A stretch of 64,000 nt of DNA from an uncultured Clostridia bacterium (GCA_946187935.1 CAMHSJ010000003.1:1-64000); one strand, 5' to 3'; numbered from the stretch's first letter, positions 7,598 through 15,823 are shown. Made by a program: numbers and translations. The notes: a model not told the origin generated them from the sequence alone.

Positions 7598-8290
7598 TTA
7601 ACCATTAACATTATCGGCATTGATAACGTCAGGTCCGATGCGCTTTCTGAGGAACATTACTATGCCGCCTCCGATCATGAGGAAGGAGACAAGGATGCCG
7701 GTCATGCTGCTGTACTGCGCAGCGAGCGGATAGTGGAAAAACGACATGACAGCATATATGAGTTCCACGAGAGCGACTCCCGCATCGGCAAAACCCATAA
7801 CCTTCATGGTGCGCACTATGGGGTCTTCCCTCTTTCTGGTGATCCTCATGCCCCTTAAGGCAAATGCGAGCTTGATGACGGCGAATGCCGCAAAGTAGTA
7901 AAGGAACCTCATCGGGATCGTAACCGCGTCGCCCACTATGAACATCCTGAGGCTGCAGCACATGTATATGACGCCTAATATGAACATCCTGACGCTGCTG
8001 TACTTATGTGCCCTGAACTCATAGTAGTAGCAGTCGTATTTATCGGGAATGGTCTTCGAGAACACGTATTTGGAAAGTATCTGGTATCTGAACATGCCGA
8101 TAACGACAACATAGACCACGTTGAAAAGCAGCCATCCGGAATGCACCCAGATCCCGTAGAAGAGCTTGGCAAGCGACATGAAGACGTTGCCCAGTATGGA
8201 CATGGATACTAAAGCGACGTTGACGTCACGGTCCTGGATCTGGTTTACAAGGAGGTTCCATCTCTCTCTTATGCTGTACATGGCTCTCAT
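7598..8290 (-). CDS. Integral membrane protein, unknown; faint resemblance to cation-diffusion transporters
   Basis: A protein of 230 residues with about six transmembrane segments (near 22-45, 50-72, 98-118, 122-145, 163-185 and 190-212). The first part, SMSILGNVFMSLAKLFYGIWVHSGWLL, recalls the opening helices of cation diffusion facilitators, but the metal-binding D-x3-D motifs are absent, so a transporter role cannot be claimed. No strong ribosome site precedes the first ATG; an internal ATG three codons later is an alternative. It is divergent from radA. Confidence 0.7.
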   Translation of the reverse strand: MRAMYSIRERWNLLVNQIQDRDVNVALVSMSILGNVFMSLAKLFYGIWVHSGWLLFNVVYVVVIGMFRYQILSKYVFSKTIPDKYDCYYYEFRAHKYSSVRMFILGVIYMCCSLRMFIVGDAVTIPMRFLYYFAAFAVIKLAFALRGMRITRKREDPIVRTMKVMGFADAGVALVELIYAVMSFFHYPLAAQYSSMTGILVSFLMIGGGIVMFLRKRIGPDVINADNVNG

Positions 8291-8312
8291 AATACAATGA
8301 ACATTTAATAGG

Positions 8313-8321
8313 TGCTATACT
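8313..8321 (+). promoter_or_regulatory. Extended -10 promoter of radA
   Basis: TGCTATACT (TG at 8313-8314, -10 hexamer 8316-8321) matches an extended -10 element and lies 28 bases before the radA start. The -35 region is poor. Confidence 0.5.
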
Positions 8322-8349
8322 TATACAAACTGTCAAAGAGGATAAATTT

Positions 8350-9762
8350 ATGGCCAAAAAGAACGGTATTTTTTTCTGCACGGAGTGCGGCTTTGAGACC
8401 CAGGGCTGGATGGGACAGTGTCCCGGCTGCGGCAAGTGGAACACGCTTACCGAAGCTCCGAAGGAAACTCCTGCCAAGGCCGCGGGCACTTCCAGGACCG
8501 TCTATTCGTGGACTGACTCAGCCGGGACCGTAAGGCTCAAGGACGCAGGCGTGGAAAAGTACGAGCGCGTCAGCACGGGGATAAAGCAGCTCGATGATCT
8601 TTTCGGCGGCGGGATAACCGAAGGATCCGTCACGCTCATCGTCGGCGAGCCCGGCATCGGAAAATCCACCATCCTCATGCAGCTCATTGATTCATATAAG
8701 ACAGACAGGGAGATACTCTATGTATCAGGCGAAGAGTCCCCTTCCCAGATCGGCATGAGGGCCGAGAGGCTCGGGATCAGGCGCAATTTCCTCATCTGCG
8801 GCGAGACCAGGTTCGAGAAGATAACTGAAGAGATAAGGAAGTCCAAGCCTTCCTTATGCGTCATTGATTCTATCCAGACACTTTATTCAGAACAGATAAC
8901 GGGAACGCCCGGCAGCGTTACCCAGACAAGAGAGGTCACTGCGGGGCTCATCCGCATCGCCAAGTCAGAGAACATCTCGGTAATACTCGTGGGCCACATA
9001 ACCAAGGAGGGCTCTATCGCAGGTCCTAAGACCATAGAGCACATGGTCGATACCGTCCTTACTTTCGAGGGCGATACAACGGGCGGATACCGCATCCTGA
9101 GATCTAATAAGAACAGGTTCGGCAAGAGTAATGAGCTCGCTTTTTTCGAGATGGGCGAGAAGGGTCTTAAACCCGTAAGTTCATCCGATGCCCTGCTCGT
9201 TGCAGGGCGTCCAATAAACAGCCCGGGGTCCTGCCTGACCTCGGTCATCGAAGGAAACGAGGCTCTCATGTGCGAGGTCCAGGCTCTCGTGTCGTCAAGC
9301 TGCTACACCAACCCCCAGCGCATGAGCGCAGGCCCCGACCGCAACAGGGTCCTGATGCTCCTCGCGGTCTGCGACAAGGTCTTAAAGCTCAATCTGACCA
9401 GCATGGACTGCTTCGTCAACATAATCGGCGGACTTAAGGTCTCAGACCCCGCGACGGACCTTGCTGTCTGCGCCGCAGTCGTATCCTCGGCAAGAGAGGC
9501 AGCCGTAAAGCCCAATACCCTCATCGTCGGTGAGGTCGGCCTGTCAGGCGAGATCAGGCCCGTCTCATATATCCTGAGAAGATGCCTTGCGGCCGTCAGG
9601 ATGGGCATTACGACGCTCATTATCCCTGGCAGTCTCGAGGACAGTCTCGAAAAGGAGATCACAGACCTCACGGGAGACGCCTGTAAGGCTATGTCAAACA
9701 CCGTAAGGCTCTATCCCGACAACTTAAGAGAAGCTTGCGACATGCTGTTTACAGGAGGCTAG
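8350..9762 (+). CDS. radA: DNA repair protein RadA (Sms)
   Basis: A protein of 470 residues, a RecA-like DnaB-type branch-migration helicase acting on recombination intermediates. The N-terminal C4 zinc finger is FFCTECGFETQGWMGQCPGC (about 8-27). Walker A is GEPGIGKST (about 96-104), the RadA-specific KNRFG motif lies in RSNKNRFGKSNELAFF, and the C-terminal Lon-protease-like domain includes VGEVGLSGEIRPVS. AGAGGAT precedes the ATG. ispD starts one base after the stop, with its ribosome site inside the radA end, so the two are co-translated from one transcript. Confidence 0.97.
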   Translation: MAKKNGIFFCTECGFETQGWMGQCPGCGKWNTLTEAPKETPAKAAGTSRTVYSWTDSAGTVRLKDAGVEKYERVSTGIKQLDDLFGGGITEGSVTLIVGEPGIGKSTILMQLIDSYKTDREILYVSGEESPSQIGMRAERLGIRRNFLICGETRFEKITEEIRKSKPSLCVIDSIQTLYSEQITGTPGSVTQTREVTAGLIRIAKSENISVILVGHITKEGSIAGPKTIEHMVDTVLTFEGDTTGGYRILRSNKNRFGKSNELAFFEMGEKGLKPVSSSDALLVAGRPINSPGSCLTSVIEGNEALMCEVQALVSSSCYTNPQRMSAGPDRNRVLMLLAVCDKVLKLNLTSMDCFVNIIGGLKVSDPATDLAVCAAVVSSAREAAVKPNTLIVGEVGLSGEIRPVSYILRRCLAAVRMGITTLIIPGSLEDSLEKEITDLTGDACKAMSNTVRLYPDNLREACDMLFTGG

Positions 9763-9763
9763 T

Positions 9764-10495
9764 ATGGCGAAGAACTTAGTATTCATAATACCTGCCGCAG
9801 GATCAGGAACCAGGATGCATTCTGACATACCGAAGATCCTGCTGCCCGTAGAAGACAAGAGCGTTATATCGAGGACTTTGGAAGCGGTAAGCTCTTATTC
9901 TTCCATTACAGATCTTAAGGTCTCATGCGTAATAGTAACAACTGCCGAGCTGACAGATGAGCTGACTTCGCTTGTTAAGAAAACCTTCCCTGACCTTAGC
10001 TTCCTGGTCACCACAGGCGGCGCTACAAGGACAGAGTCAGTATCAAACGGAGTATCTTTAATTTCTTCTCTCGTTCCCGATATCGCCCCTGATGACATCG
10101 TCCTTATCCACGACGGTGCAAGATGCCTCGTAACAGAAGAGGTCATAAACGGCGTTGTTTCCGGCCTTAAGGCTTCGCCTGTCTGCGTTGCGGCCGTTCC
10201 CGTAAAGGACACTCTTAAGATCACCAAGACTGAAGATAATAAGACAAGCGTTGTATCAACGCCTGACAGGAGCAGCATCTATGCCGTACAGACTCCTCAG
10301 GGTTTCAGATATGAAACTCTCGTAAAGTGCTATGACTATGCGAAGGAAATGGCAGTAAATCCTACAGACGACACAGCTTTAGCTGAAATGCTCGGCATAG
10401 AGGTCGCCATCAGTGAAGGTGACTATTCAAATATCAAGATAACCACACCTGAAGATATCGCCGTTGCGGCTTCAATTCTGGGAAAAAGACTTTAA
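9764..10495 (+). CDS. ispD: 2-C-methyl-D-erythritol 4-phosphate cytidylyltransferase
   Basis: A protein of 243 residues that joins MEP and CTP to form CDP-methylerythritol in the non-mevalonate isoprenoid pathway. The nucleotide-binding loop AAGSGTRMHSDIPKILLPV (about 11-29), the DGARCLV segment (about 113) and AVQTPQGFRY (about 172) match IspD. ACAGGAGG in the last radA codons is its ribosome site. ispF lies convergently just downstream on the other strand, so the two pathway genes are neighbours but not in one operon. Confidence 0.95.
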   Translation: MAKNLVFIIPAAGSGTRMHSDIPKILLPVEDKSVISRTLEAVSSYSSITDLKVSCVIVTTAELTDELTSLVKKTFPDLSFLVTTGGATRTESVSNGVSLISSLVPDIAPDDIVLIHDGARCLVTEEVINGVVSGLKASPVCVAAVPVKDTLKITKTEDNKTSVVSTPDRSSIYAVQTPQGFRYETLVKCYDYAKEMAVNPTDDTALAEMLGIEVAISEGDYSNIKITTPEDIAVAASILGKRL

Positions 10496-10768
10496 TCGGT
10501 TCTTCACGGAAAACTTGGGTTTAAACTCAATGAGTCAGAATAGATTACTCATCACAGTTGTGACTAAATCCCCGTTATTCCTATTTTGTTGCCGGTTCCG
10601 GCATTATCGCAACATTTCATGTAAAAGAATGCCCGTAGTGCTATTCTTGTTGCTGAAATAGGGATTTCATCACCAAAATAGGATTTCTCTATTATCGGTG
10701 TGAATACTCAGTTTTTTAGTACATACTTTGGTACATGATTACCCGTGTTTATGTACAGAAGTATGTAC
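10496..10768. repeat. Palindrome-rich intergenic repeat cluster A between ispD and ispF
   Basis: The convergent gap has no gene. It holds ATGAGT/ACTCAT arms (about 10530-10552); GTTATTCCTATTTTGTTGCC at 10574-10593, which matches 18 of 20 bases of a site near 62.2 kb in inverse orientation; GTTGC-N16-GCAAC starting at 10589; and GTTGC (10649) followed after 17 bases by CACCAAAATAGGATTTC (10671-10687). The two GTTGC units are spaced about 60 bases apart. These motifs recur at 6.0, 15.9 and 62.2 kb. Confidence 0.65.
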
Positions 10769-10769
10769 T
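10718..10769. repeat. Long perfect palindrome at the ispF 3' end
   Basis: Eleven-base arms AGTACATACTT / AAGTATGTACT (10718-10728 and 10759-10769) enclose a second 6-base pair GTACAT/ATGTAC (10731-10736 and 10751-10756) around a 14-base loop. The right arm ends on the ispF stop codon. No U-tract follows the stem in the ispF direction, so it is not a textbook terminator. Confidence 0.75.
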
Positions 10770-11266
10770 TACACAGTCTTCTTGAATGAAAGGATGCAGA
10801 AGACCTGGATCCCTTCTCCCCTGCCCATGCCCGTAAGGCCTTCGCCGGTCGTTGCAGTGATGCCGACTGAAGCTTTGGGTATGCCGAGAAGGCCAGCTAT
10901 GCTTCCCTTCATGTCGTCTATGTAGTCTTTGAGCTTGGGTCTTAAACACTCTATCGTCAGTGAGCAGAAGATCACCTGCGCGCCTTCAGGCATGTATCTT
11001 AGTGCTTCTTCCAGGTAAACAGCGCTGTCCTTGATGCCCTTATCAAGACACAATGTGTCAGCAGCTCCGCCCAGGATATTAACGCCGGTAAAACCCGAGA
11101 TAGCGTTGGTAATGGCATGCAGGGCAACATCGCCATCAGAATTGGCACTTATGGGTCTTGAGCTGTCTATGTCAATGCCGCAGAGCCTGACCTTATAAGC
11201 TCCTTCCGGTGCATCTTCAAATCTGTGGGAATCCTGACCTATCGTGCTTATATATACTGTTTCCAT
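10769..11266 (-). CDS. ispF: 2-C-methyl-D-erythritol 2,4-cyclodiphosphate synthase (divergent)
   Basis: A protein of 165 residues, the usual IspF length; the family closes the cyclodiphosphate ring in the MEP pathway. The metal-binding D-x-H is present in GQDSHRF and the C-terminal ITATTGEGLTGMGRGEGIQV matches the IspF signature. In the second metal motif the usual A-H-S-D-G-D reads ANSDGDVALHAITNAISG, so the metal-ligand His is Asn (codon AAT). The GDIG region is also changed (NILGGAADTLCLDKG). It may still be active with altered metal binding, or be a paralogue. It is the last gene of a leftward run and lies close to ispD. Confidence 0.85.
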   Translation of the reverse strand: METVYISTIGQDSHRFEDAPEGAYKVRLCGIDIDSSRPISANSDGDVALHAITNAISGFTGVNILGGAADTLCLDKGIKDSAVYLEEALRYMPEGAQVIFCSLTIECLRPKLKDYIDDMKGSIAGLLGIPKASVGITATTGEGLTGMGRGEGIQVFCILSFKKTV

Positions 11267-11275
11267 TATGTCACC

Positions 11276-11788
11276 TTAACCTATGCCGTTATCCTTGAGC
11301 CATGAAGACACGTCTGCAATAGTCCAGCTGGTCTTGCTGTTCGAGCCGAACGCGGCAACCTTGCTGCCGCCATTCATTAGAACGAACTCGGGTACAGCCA
11401 TGACACCCAGTTCGGTATTGACCGTGGGATAAGCGTTTGAATCAAGGGCTACTACCACTACCTTGCCGTTGAGCCTCTCAGCAAGGTCTTCAACACCTGC
11501 CGTGATGCCTGCAGCAGTGGGATTTGCTGTCGTATAGAAGTAAATGAGCACCGGCATCTCTTTCTGTTTCATGATGCCGTCAAGATCCGTGACCTCACGG
11601 TAGACTATGCCTTTGACTGCAGAGCCGTCATCAGAATACTCTCCGGGAACTTCCTCGTAGCACATGCATACCGCCGTTGAACTGTAGCTTATGTTGCCTA
11701 TGCAGTTCTTGATCTTCTTGCCGCAGCCTGAAAGAGCAATAAGAAGTGACATTGCGAGTAGTATCGGGAGGACTTTCCTGGAATTCAT
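11276..11788 (-). CDS. Thioredoxin-fold lipoprotein lacking the CXXC motif
   Basis: A protein of 170 residues. The N-terminus is a lipoprotein signal with lipobox LSGC (Cys about 22), so it is anchored outside the membrane. From about residue 70 it has a thioredoxin fold: MPVLIYFYTTANPTAAGITAG, then VVVVALDSNAYPTVNTELGV, and the cis-Pro loop GVMAVPEFVLM. The position of the redox CXXC reads TANPTAAG, so disulfide exchange is not expected; a binding or chaperone role is possible. The start follows mrp by 2 bases and overlaps its ribosome site (AGAAAGG). Confidence 0.8.
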   Translation of the reverse strand: MNSRKVLPILLAMSLLIALSGCGKKIKNCIGNISYSSTAVCMCYEEVPGEYSDDGSAVKGIVYREVTDLDGIMKQKEMPVLIYFYTTANPTAAGITAGVEDLAERLNGKVVVVALDSNAYPTVNTELGVMAVPEFVLMNGGSKVAAFGSNSKTSWTIADVSSWLKDNGIG

Positions 11789-11790
11789 AA

Positions 11791-12669
11791 TCAGCCTTTC
11801 TTCTCTATGAGATCGATGATCATACCTGCGCTTCCGGTCAATATATCTTCGGGGATCTGTTCTGCCTTGCCCGAATCGACGATCTTTGTGATCTCAGGAT
11901 CAAGAGGCAGCTTGTCTAATACCTTTGAGCCAATAGCCTTGGCAGACTCTTCGATGTTCCTGCCGTCACCGTAAAGATCTATCCTGTCGCCGCAGTGAGG
12001 GCACTTGATGAAGCTCATGTTCTCTACCATTCCCAGGATCGGGATGTTCATCATGGAGGCCATGTTGCGCGCCTTGTTGACTATCATCGAGACTAGATCC
12101 TGCGCTGTCGATACCAGGATGATCCCGTCAGCAGGGATAGCCTGGAAGACCGTGAGCGGAACATCGCCTGTGCCCGGAGGCATATCGATCAGGAGGACAT
12201 CCAGCATGCCCCAGTTGACCTGACCGTAGAACTGTCTTACGAGTGAATTGAGGACGGGACCTCTCCAGATCACGGGAGTCTCCTTGTTCTCGAGCACGAG
12301 ATTGACGGATACCACCTTGATGCCGAGGTCAGTTACGGCAGGGATTATGTTGATACCGTCAGACTCCAGCATGCCGTCAAGACCGAAGCTGTTGGGGATC
12401 GAAGGGCCTGTTACGTCTGCATCCATGATGCCGACCTTATATCCTTTGCGCGCTAATTGAACTGCCAGGCAGGATGTGACAAATGATTTGCCTACACCGC
12501 CCTTGCCGCTCGCAACGCCTATTACAGTCTTAACTGATGAACCTTCGGCGAGGCTCTCCCTCTCTATGCCTGATGGTCTTCTCTCACTGCCCGTTCCGTT
12601 AGCTGAAGGGCACTGCTCTGTGGAATTGCAGCCTCCCTTGGAAGGACATGAATCACATGCTGATGACAT
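11791..12669 (-). CDS. mrp: Mrp/NBP35-family P-loop ATPase, Fe-S cluster carrier
   Basis: A protein of 292 residues in the ApbC/Mrp branch of the MinD superfamily, which assembles and carries Fe-S clusters in the cytoplasm. The deviant Walker A is ASGKGGVGKSFVTSCLA (about 53-69), followed by DADVTGPSIPNSFGL and LIDMPPGTGDVPL. The cluster-binding CPHCG pair lies at about 225. The N-terminal tail has three further Cys pairs (ACDSCPSKGGCN), typical of the NBP35-like clostridial form. AGGAGG precedes the ATG. Confidence 0.93.
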   Translation of the reverse strand: MSSACDSCPSKGGCNSTEQCPSANGTGSERRPSGIERESLAEGSSVKTVIGVASGKGGVGKSFVTSCLAVQLARKGYKVGIMDADVTGPSIPNSFGLDGMLESDGINIIPAVTDLGIKVVSVNLVLENKETPVIWRGPVLNSLVRQFYGQVNWGMLDVLLIDMPPGTGDVPLTVFQAIPADGIILVSTAQDLVSMIVNKARNMASMMNIPILGMVENMSFIKCPHCGDRIDLYGDGRNIEESAKAIGSKVLDKLPLDPEITKIVDSGKAEQIPEDILTGSAGMIIDLIEKKG

Positions 12670-12703
12670 AAATGCCTCCTGTTATCTTATGGAAATGATT
12701 ATA

Positions 12704-13639
12704 TCAGATATCCTTGCTCTCTTCATCCGTCTGCTGCTTTCTGATGAGCGTGGAGAGCTTCTTGAAACCCGTGTCGTAACCTACGGAAACGACGCTCAAA
12801 AGACGGCGCTCATTTTTCTTAAGCGAAGATGTAAAAGCCTTGACCGAATCGCCTGCAGCTTCCCGGGCGAGCCTTAAGCTCTCTTTCTCCGCAGCGGTGA
12901 ACTGCTCGGCAAAAGCCTTTTCGCTCGCGCGGTGCGCAGCGGCCAGTTCGCTCTCGATCCTCCTGTTCTCTGCGATGAGAGCGCGGTACTCGTCGTAGTG
13001 CTTCTTGGTAGGCTCTGATACCGTGACGATCGTATCGACCGTGCCGTAGATCTGTGAGCCTATCTTGTCTGATACCGTCTTGATGCCTGAAGAGATCTTC
13101 CTGAAGGCCTTGACCTTTTTCTGGAAGCCTATGACAGTCGCAACTGACAGGAATATGTCCACGACGAGGACAACGACGAACAGCGCAAGAAGGATATAGA
13201 ACACGGGTTTGGGGAGATTATATATCACCCACTTTACCGTCGGATGCAGGATGTAAAGGCCGAGTGAGCACGCGATGCCCCAGTACAGGAAGAATCTCGC
13301 GCAGATATAGCCCTTGAAGTTGAGCTTGTAGTCCGAGTAGTCCCACCACCTCATGTGGAATGTGTGGAAAAGGATAATGCCCGCGATGAGCTCGACAAAC
13401 GTTGCCGCAGCAGCCGTTCCGAAGAATATAACGAGGAAATTATCCGTGAATGGCTCGAAAAGCCAGATGCCTGCATAGAATCCCAGGCCGTACACGGGAC
13501 AGATCGGGCCTCCGAGAAAGCCACGGTTTATGAACTGCTCTTCGGTGATGCCGTAGTAGATAACCTCAACGACCCAGCCGACAAAGCTGTAGATAAAGAA
13601 CATCATGAGGGAATCGAGGAAAGGATAAGGTAGGATCAT
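12704..13639 (-). CDS. Putative ABC-transporter type IV membrane protein (CmpB family) with coiled-coil tail
   Basis: A protein of 311 residues. The first 165 residues hold about five transmembrane helices with the family hallmarks FIYSFVGWVVEVIYYGI and NRGFLGGPICPVYGLG of the PF06541 'ABC_trans_CmpB' group, whose biochemical function is unproven. A cytoplasmic tail from about residue 170 is largely coiled coil (ENRRIESELAAAHRASEKAF). Its ATG overlaps the methyltransferase stop by 4 bases, indicating coupling. No ATPase partner is nearby. Confidence 0.85.
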   Translation of the reverse strand: MILPYPFLDSLMMFFIYSFVGWVVEVIYYGITEEQFINRGFLGGPICPVYGLGFYAGIWLFEPFTDNFLVIFFGTAAAATFVELIAGIILFHTFHMRWWDYSDYKLNFKGYICARFFLYWGIACSLGLYILHPTVKWVIYNLPKPVFYILLALFVVVLVVDIFLSVATVIGFQKKVKAFRKISSGIKTVSDKIGSQIYGTVDTIVTVSEPTKKHYDEYRALIAENRRIESELAAAHRASEKAFAEQFTAAEKESLRLAREAAGDSVKAFTSSLKKNERRLLSVVSVGYDTGFKKLSTLIRKQQTDEESKDI

Positions 13640-14250
13640 TTAAGCACCGCCTTCATTACATGGTAGCCGCCCGATATGCCGAGAGTCATGACCTCGCCGA
13701 AGAGTTCTTCGAGCTTGGCCTTGGAGGATTCCGCACCCTGTTTGCGCTGCAGGACCACATAGAGCCTGCCGCCACTGTTAAGATGCGCTCTTGCTTCTTC
13801 GTAAAACTTAAATACGGTCTTCTTGCCTGCCCTGACAGGAGGATTGGTGACTATAGCATCGTACATCTCGCCTTCGGGAAGGCCGTCAGTTATATCGAGC
13901 TGCTCAAAAGAAGCCCTTATGTTATTGTTCTCAGCGTTCTCATTTGCTATCTGCACTGCTCTGGGATTCACATCGTATCCCTTGATCTCGCAGTTTGGGA
14001 ACCTGGATCTTAAGACTATGCCGACGACTCCTATACCGCATCCGAGATCGAGGAAATGCTCGTAATTAGGCCTCATGGCCCTTAAGTCCTGAACGGTCTC
14101 CTTAAGGAGCGCGTCAGTTCCGAAATCCACTTTGTTTCTCGAGAATACATTAGCCTCTGTTACGAACTTGAACTTGATGCCGTTAAAGTCGTATTCAATG
14201 TACTTTCTGTCAGAAGAAGACGTGGGATTCGGATCAAAGTACTGTGACAT
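13636..14250 (-). CDS. Class I SAM-dependent methyltransferase, RsmC-like
   Basis: A protein of 204 residues with the class I fold: motif I HFLDLGCGIGVVGIVL (about 65-80), acidic IKGYDVNPRAVQIA, and the catalytic NPPV (DAIVTNPPVRAGKK, about 134-145), typical of N-methyltransferases acting on guanine or adenine in RNA. It resembles single-domain RsmC/YbxB enzymes of Firmicutes that modify 16S rRNA. It overlaps both neighbours (1 base with queT, 4 with the CmpB-like gene). Confidence 0.9.
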   Translation of the reverse strand: MSQYFDPNPTSSSDRKYIEYDFNGIKFKFVTEANVFSRNKVDFGTDALLKETVQDLRAMRPNYEHFLDLGCGIGVVGIVLRSRFPNCEIKGYDVNPRAVQIANENAENNNIRASFEQLDITDGLPEGEMYDAIVTNPPVRAGKKTVFKFYEEARAHLNSGGRLYVVLQRKQGAESSKAKLEELFGEVMTLGISGGYHVMKAVLK

Positions 14251-14780
14251 CAGAGTTTTTCCTCTAGCTTGGTCTTCTTGATGAGAAGTATGAGCGGCAG
14301 TCCCAGGATGACGAGAAGCGCTGCCTCCGAGCCTGCTACCTCGAGCATGCTTATCCCAACCATAGCAGCCGTAACCGAACTTGCAGAATCCGTCAGAAGG
14401 AACGGAAGATATCCGCCTACGATAAGACCGTTTACAACGACAGGAGGTATTATGCCGAGCATCTTGTTGGGCTTGGCGATGGGATAAGACAGGAATCCTG
14501 CGATAAGAGTTGCAAGGGTTCCGAATATGATGTCTATAGGGCCTAAGTTATTGGGGTTAAAGAGATTGGCAAGAAAGCACCCTAATGTAACGCCCGGCAC
14601 TGTCAGCAAAGAGAATGCCGGCAGGACCGTCATTACCTCCGCGAGCCTGACCTGCAGGGGGCCATATGCTATCTGGGCAAAAGGCAGGGTGAGCACTACG
14701 TAAAGAGCAGCGATTATGCCGTTATAAACGACAAAGCGGACCCTTCTTCTGTTCTTGGATAACTGCGTGTTTTCTGTCAT
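14250..14780 (-). CDS. queT: QueT family queuosine-precursor transporter (ECF S component)
   Basis: A protein of 176 residues with five to six transmembrane helices. LPFAQIAYGPLQVRLAEVMTV and GPIDIIFGTLATLIAGFLSY are characteristic of QueT, the substrate-binding subunit that with the shared ECF module imports queuosine precursors. A preQ1 riboswitch often precedes queT, but here only 10 bases separate it from the upstream oxidoreductase gene, so no room exists for one. The adjoining methyltransferase suggests an RNA-modification theme. Confidence 0.9.
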   Translation of the reverse strand: MTENTQLSKNRRRVRFVVYNGIIAALYVVLTLPFAQIAYGPLQVRLAEVMTVLPAFSLLTVPGVTLGCFLANLFNPNNLGPIDIIFGTLATLIAGFLSYPIAKPNKMLGIIPPVVVNGLIVGGYLPFLLTDSASSVTAAMVGISMLEVAGSEAALLVILGLPLILLIKKTKLEEKL

Positions 14781-14790
14781 TGATCGTTCC

Positions 14791-15753
14791 TCAGTTCATT
14801 GAATTTCTTATGTTGTCGTTTAACTGGGCAAGCTTATATGTCTTGTCCCACGGCATCTCGGTACACTGGATGAGACCGTTTCTAATCGCATCCCTGCACG
14901 CTTCGATCTCATAGATATAAGAATCGTCTATGGAAAGCTCCGCCTCTTTTTCTTCCACGACCTGATCGTCCTTGGTAAGAAGCGTTATCTTGCGGTAGTT
15001 GTTGATGTTGGTGATCTTGATCTTGCCCTCTTCGCCGATGACAGCGCCGTCCTTGGCAGTATCGGCACCCATGGTTACGAAGAAGCTGCCGATAACAGAT
15101 CCGTCGCCTGATTCAAGGTTATAGAAAGTCTCCTTGTCGCATCCTGTTGAGAGCCTCTTGGAATAAGCATGACCCACTCTAATGTCGTTGCCGATTACAG
15201 AGATCGCAAGATTTGATGTATATACGCCGAGATCCAGGTAAGCGCCGCCGCCCAATACGGGATCGTTGAGCCTGGGGACTTCTGTAAGGTCATATCCCAG
15301 ATCGCCCGTTATATACTTAACTTGACCGATCCTGCCTTCCTTGATCCATTCGAGCATCTGAAGATGCAGGGGCATGAACGAAGACCACATTGCCTCGCAG
15401 ACAAACAGGTTCCTGTTCTTGGCTTCAGAGAAGATGCTCCTGGCTTCGCCCTCGTTCATGGCGAAGGGCTTTTCGATCAGGACGTTCTTATATTCCTTGA
15501 TGCAGAGGATCGCATGCTCGTAGTGGTATGAATTAGGCGTGGCGATATAGATAAGGTCGATGTCCTTGGCCGCAGCGAGCTTCTCGTATCCGGTATAGAC
15601 CTTGGCATCGGGACAGTAAGCTGCTGCAAATTTCTTGGCTCTTGATCTCTCCCTTGATGCAACGCCTGCCACCTGGCAGTCCTTTGTCTTGCTTATGGCC
15701 TGAGCCATCTTCGCTGCTATATTGCCGCATCCCAGAATACCGATATTAAACAT
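14791..15753 (-). CDS. Gfo/Idh/MocA family NAD(P)-dependent oxidoreductase
   Basis: A protein of 320 residues. The Rossmann motif IGILGCGNIAAKMAQAI (about 4-20), YIATPNSYHYEHAI (about 68) and the catalytic EKPFAMN (about 94-100) are family signatures. The C-terminal half includes GGGAYLDLGVYTSNLA. Members oxidise or reduce sugars, inositols and dihydrodiols; the substrate here cannot be told. GAGGGTG precedes the ATG and a TATAAT box lies 65 bases upstream, making this the first gene of the leftward seven-gene run. Confidence 0.93.
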   Translation of the reverse strand: MFNIGILGCGNIAAKMAQAISKTKDCQVAGVASRERSRAKKFAAAYCPDAKVYTGYEKLAAAKDIDLIYIATPNSYHYEHAILCIKEYKNVLIEKPFAMNEGEARSIFSEAKNRNLFVCEAMWSSFMPLHLQMLEWIKEGRIGQVKYITGDLGYDLTEVPRLNDPVLGGGAYLDLGVYTSNLAISVIGNDIRVGHAYSKRLSTGCDKETFYNLESGDGSVIGSFFVTMGADTAKDGAVIGEEGKIKITNINNYRKITLLTKDDQVVEEKEAELSIDDSYIYEIEACRDAIRNGLIQCTEMPWDKTYKLAQLNDNIRNSMN

Positions 15754-15817
15754 CCAAAAACACCCTCTTTGCTAATTGCTTGATAATAAGAACGGAGCAT
15801 CTGCCCCGACGATCTCA

Positions 15818-15823
15818 ATTATA
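15818..15823 (-). promoter_or_regulatory. -10 box of the seven-gene leftward operon
   Basis: Minus-strand TATAAT matches the consensus and lies 64 bases before the oxidoreductase start; the matching -35 is weak. It is the only good promoter element seen between pta and this gene. Confidence 0.45.

Noticed and set aside
10464..10661. Rightward open frame over the ispD end and repeat cluster A
   Set aside because: It starts inside ispD in another frame, has no ribosome site and runs through inverted repeats.
14781..14790. A preQ1 riboswitch expected before queT
   Set aside because: Only 10 bases separate queT from the upstream gene, leaving no room for the aptamer.
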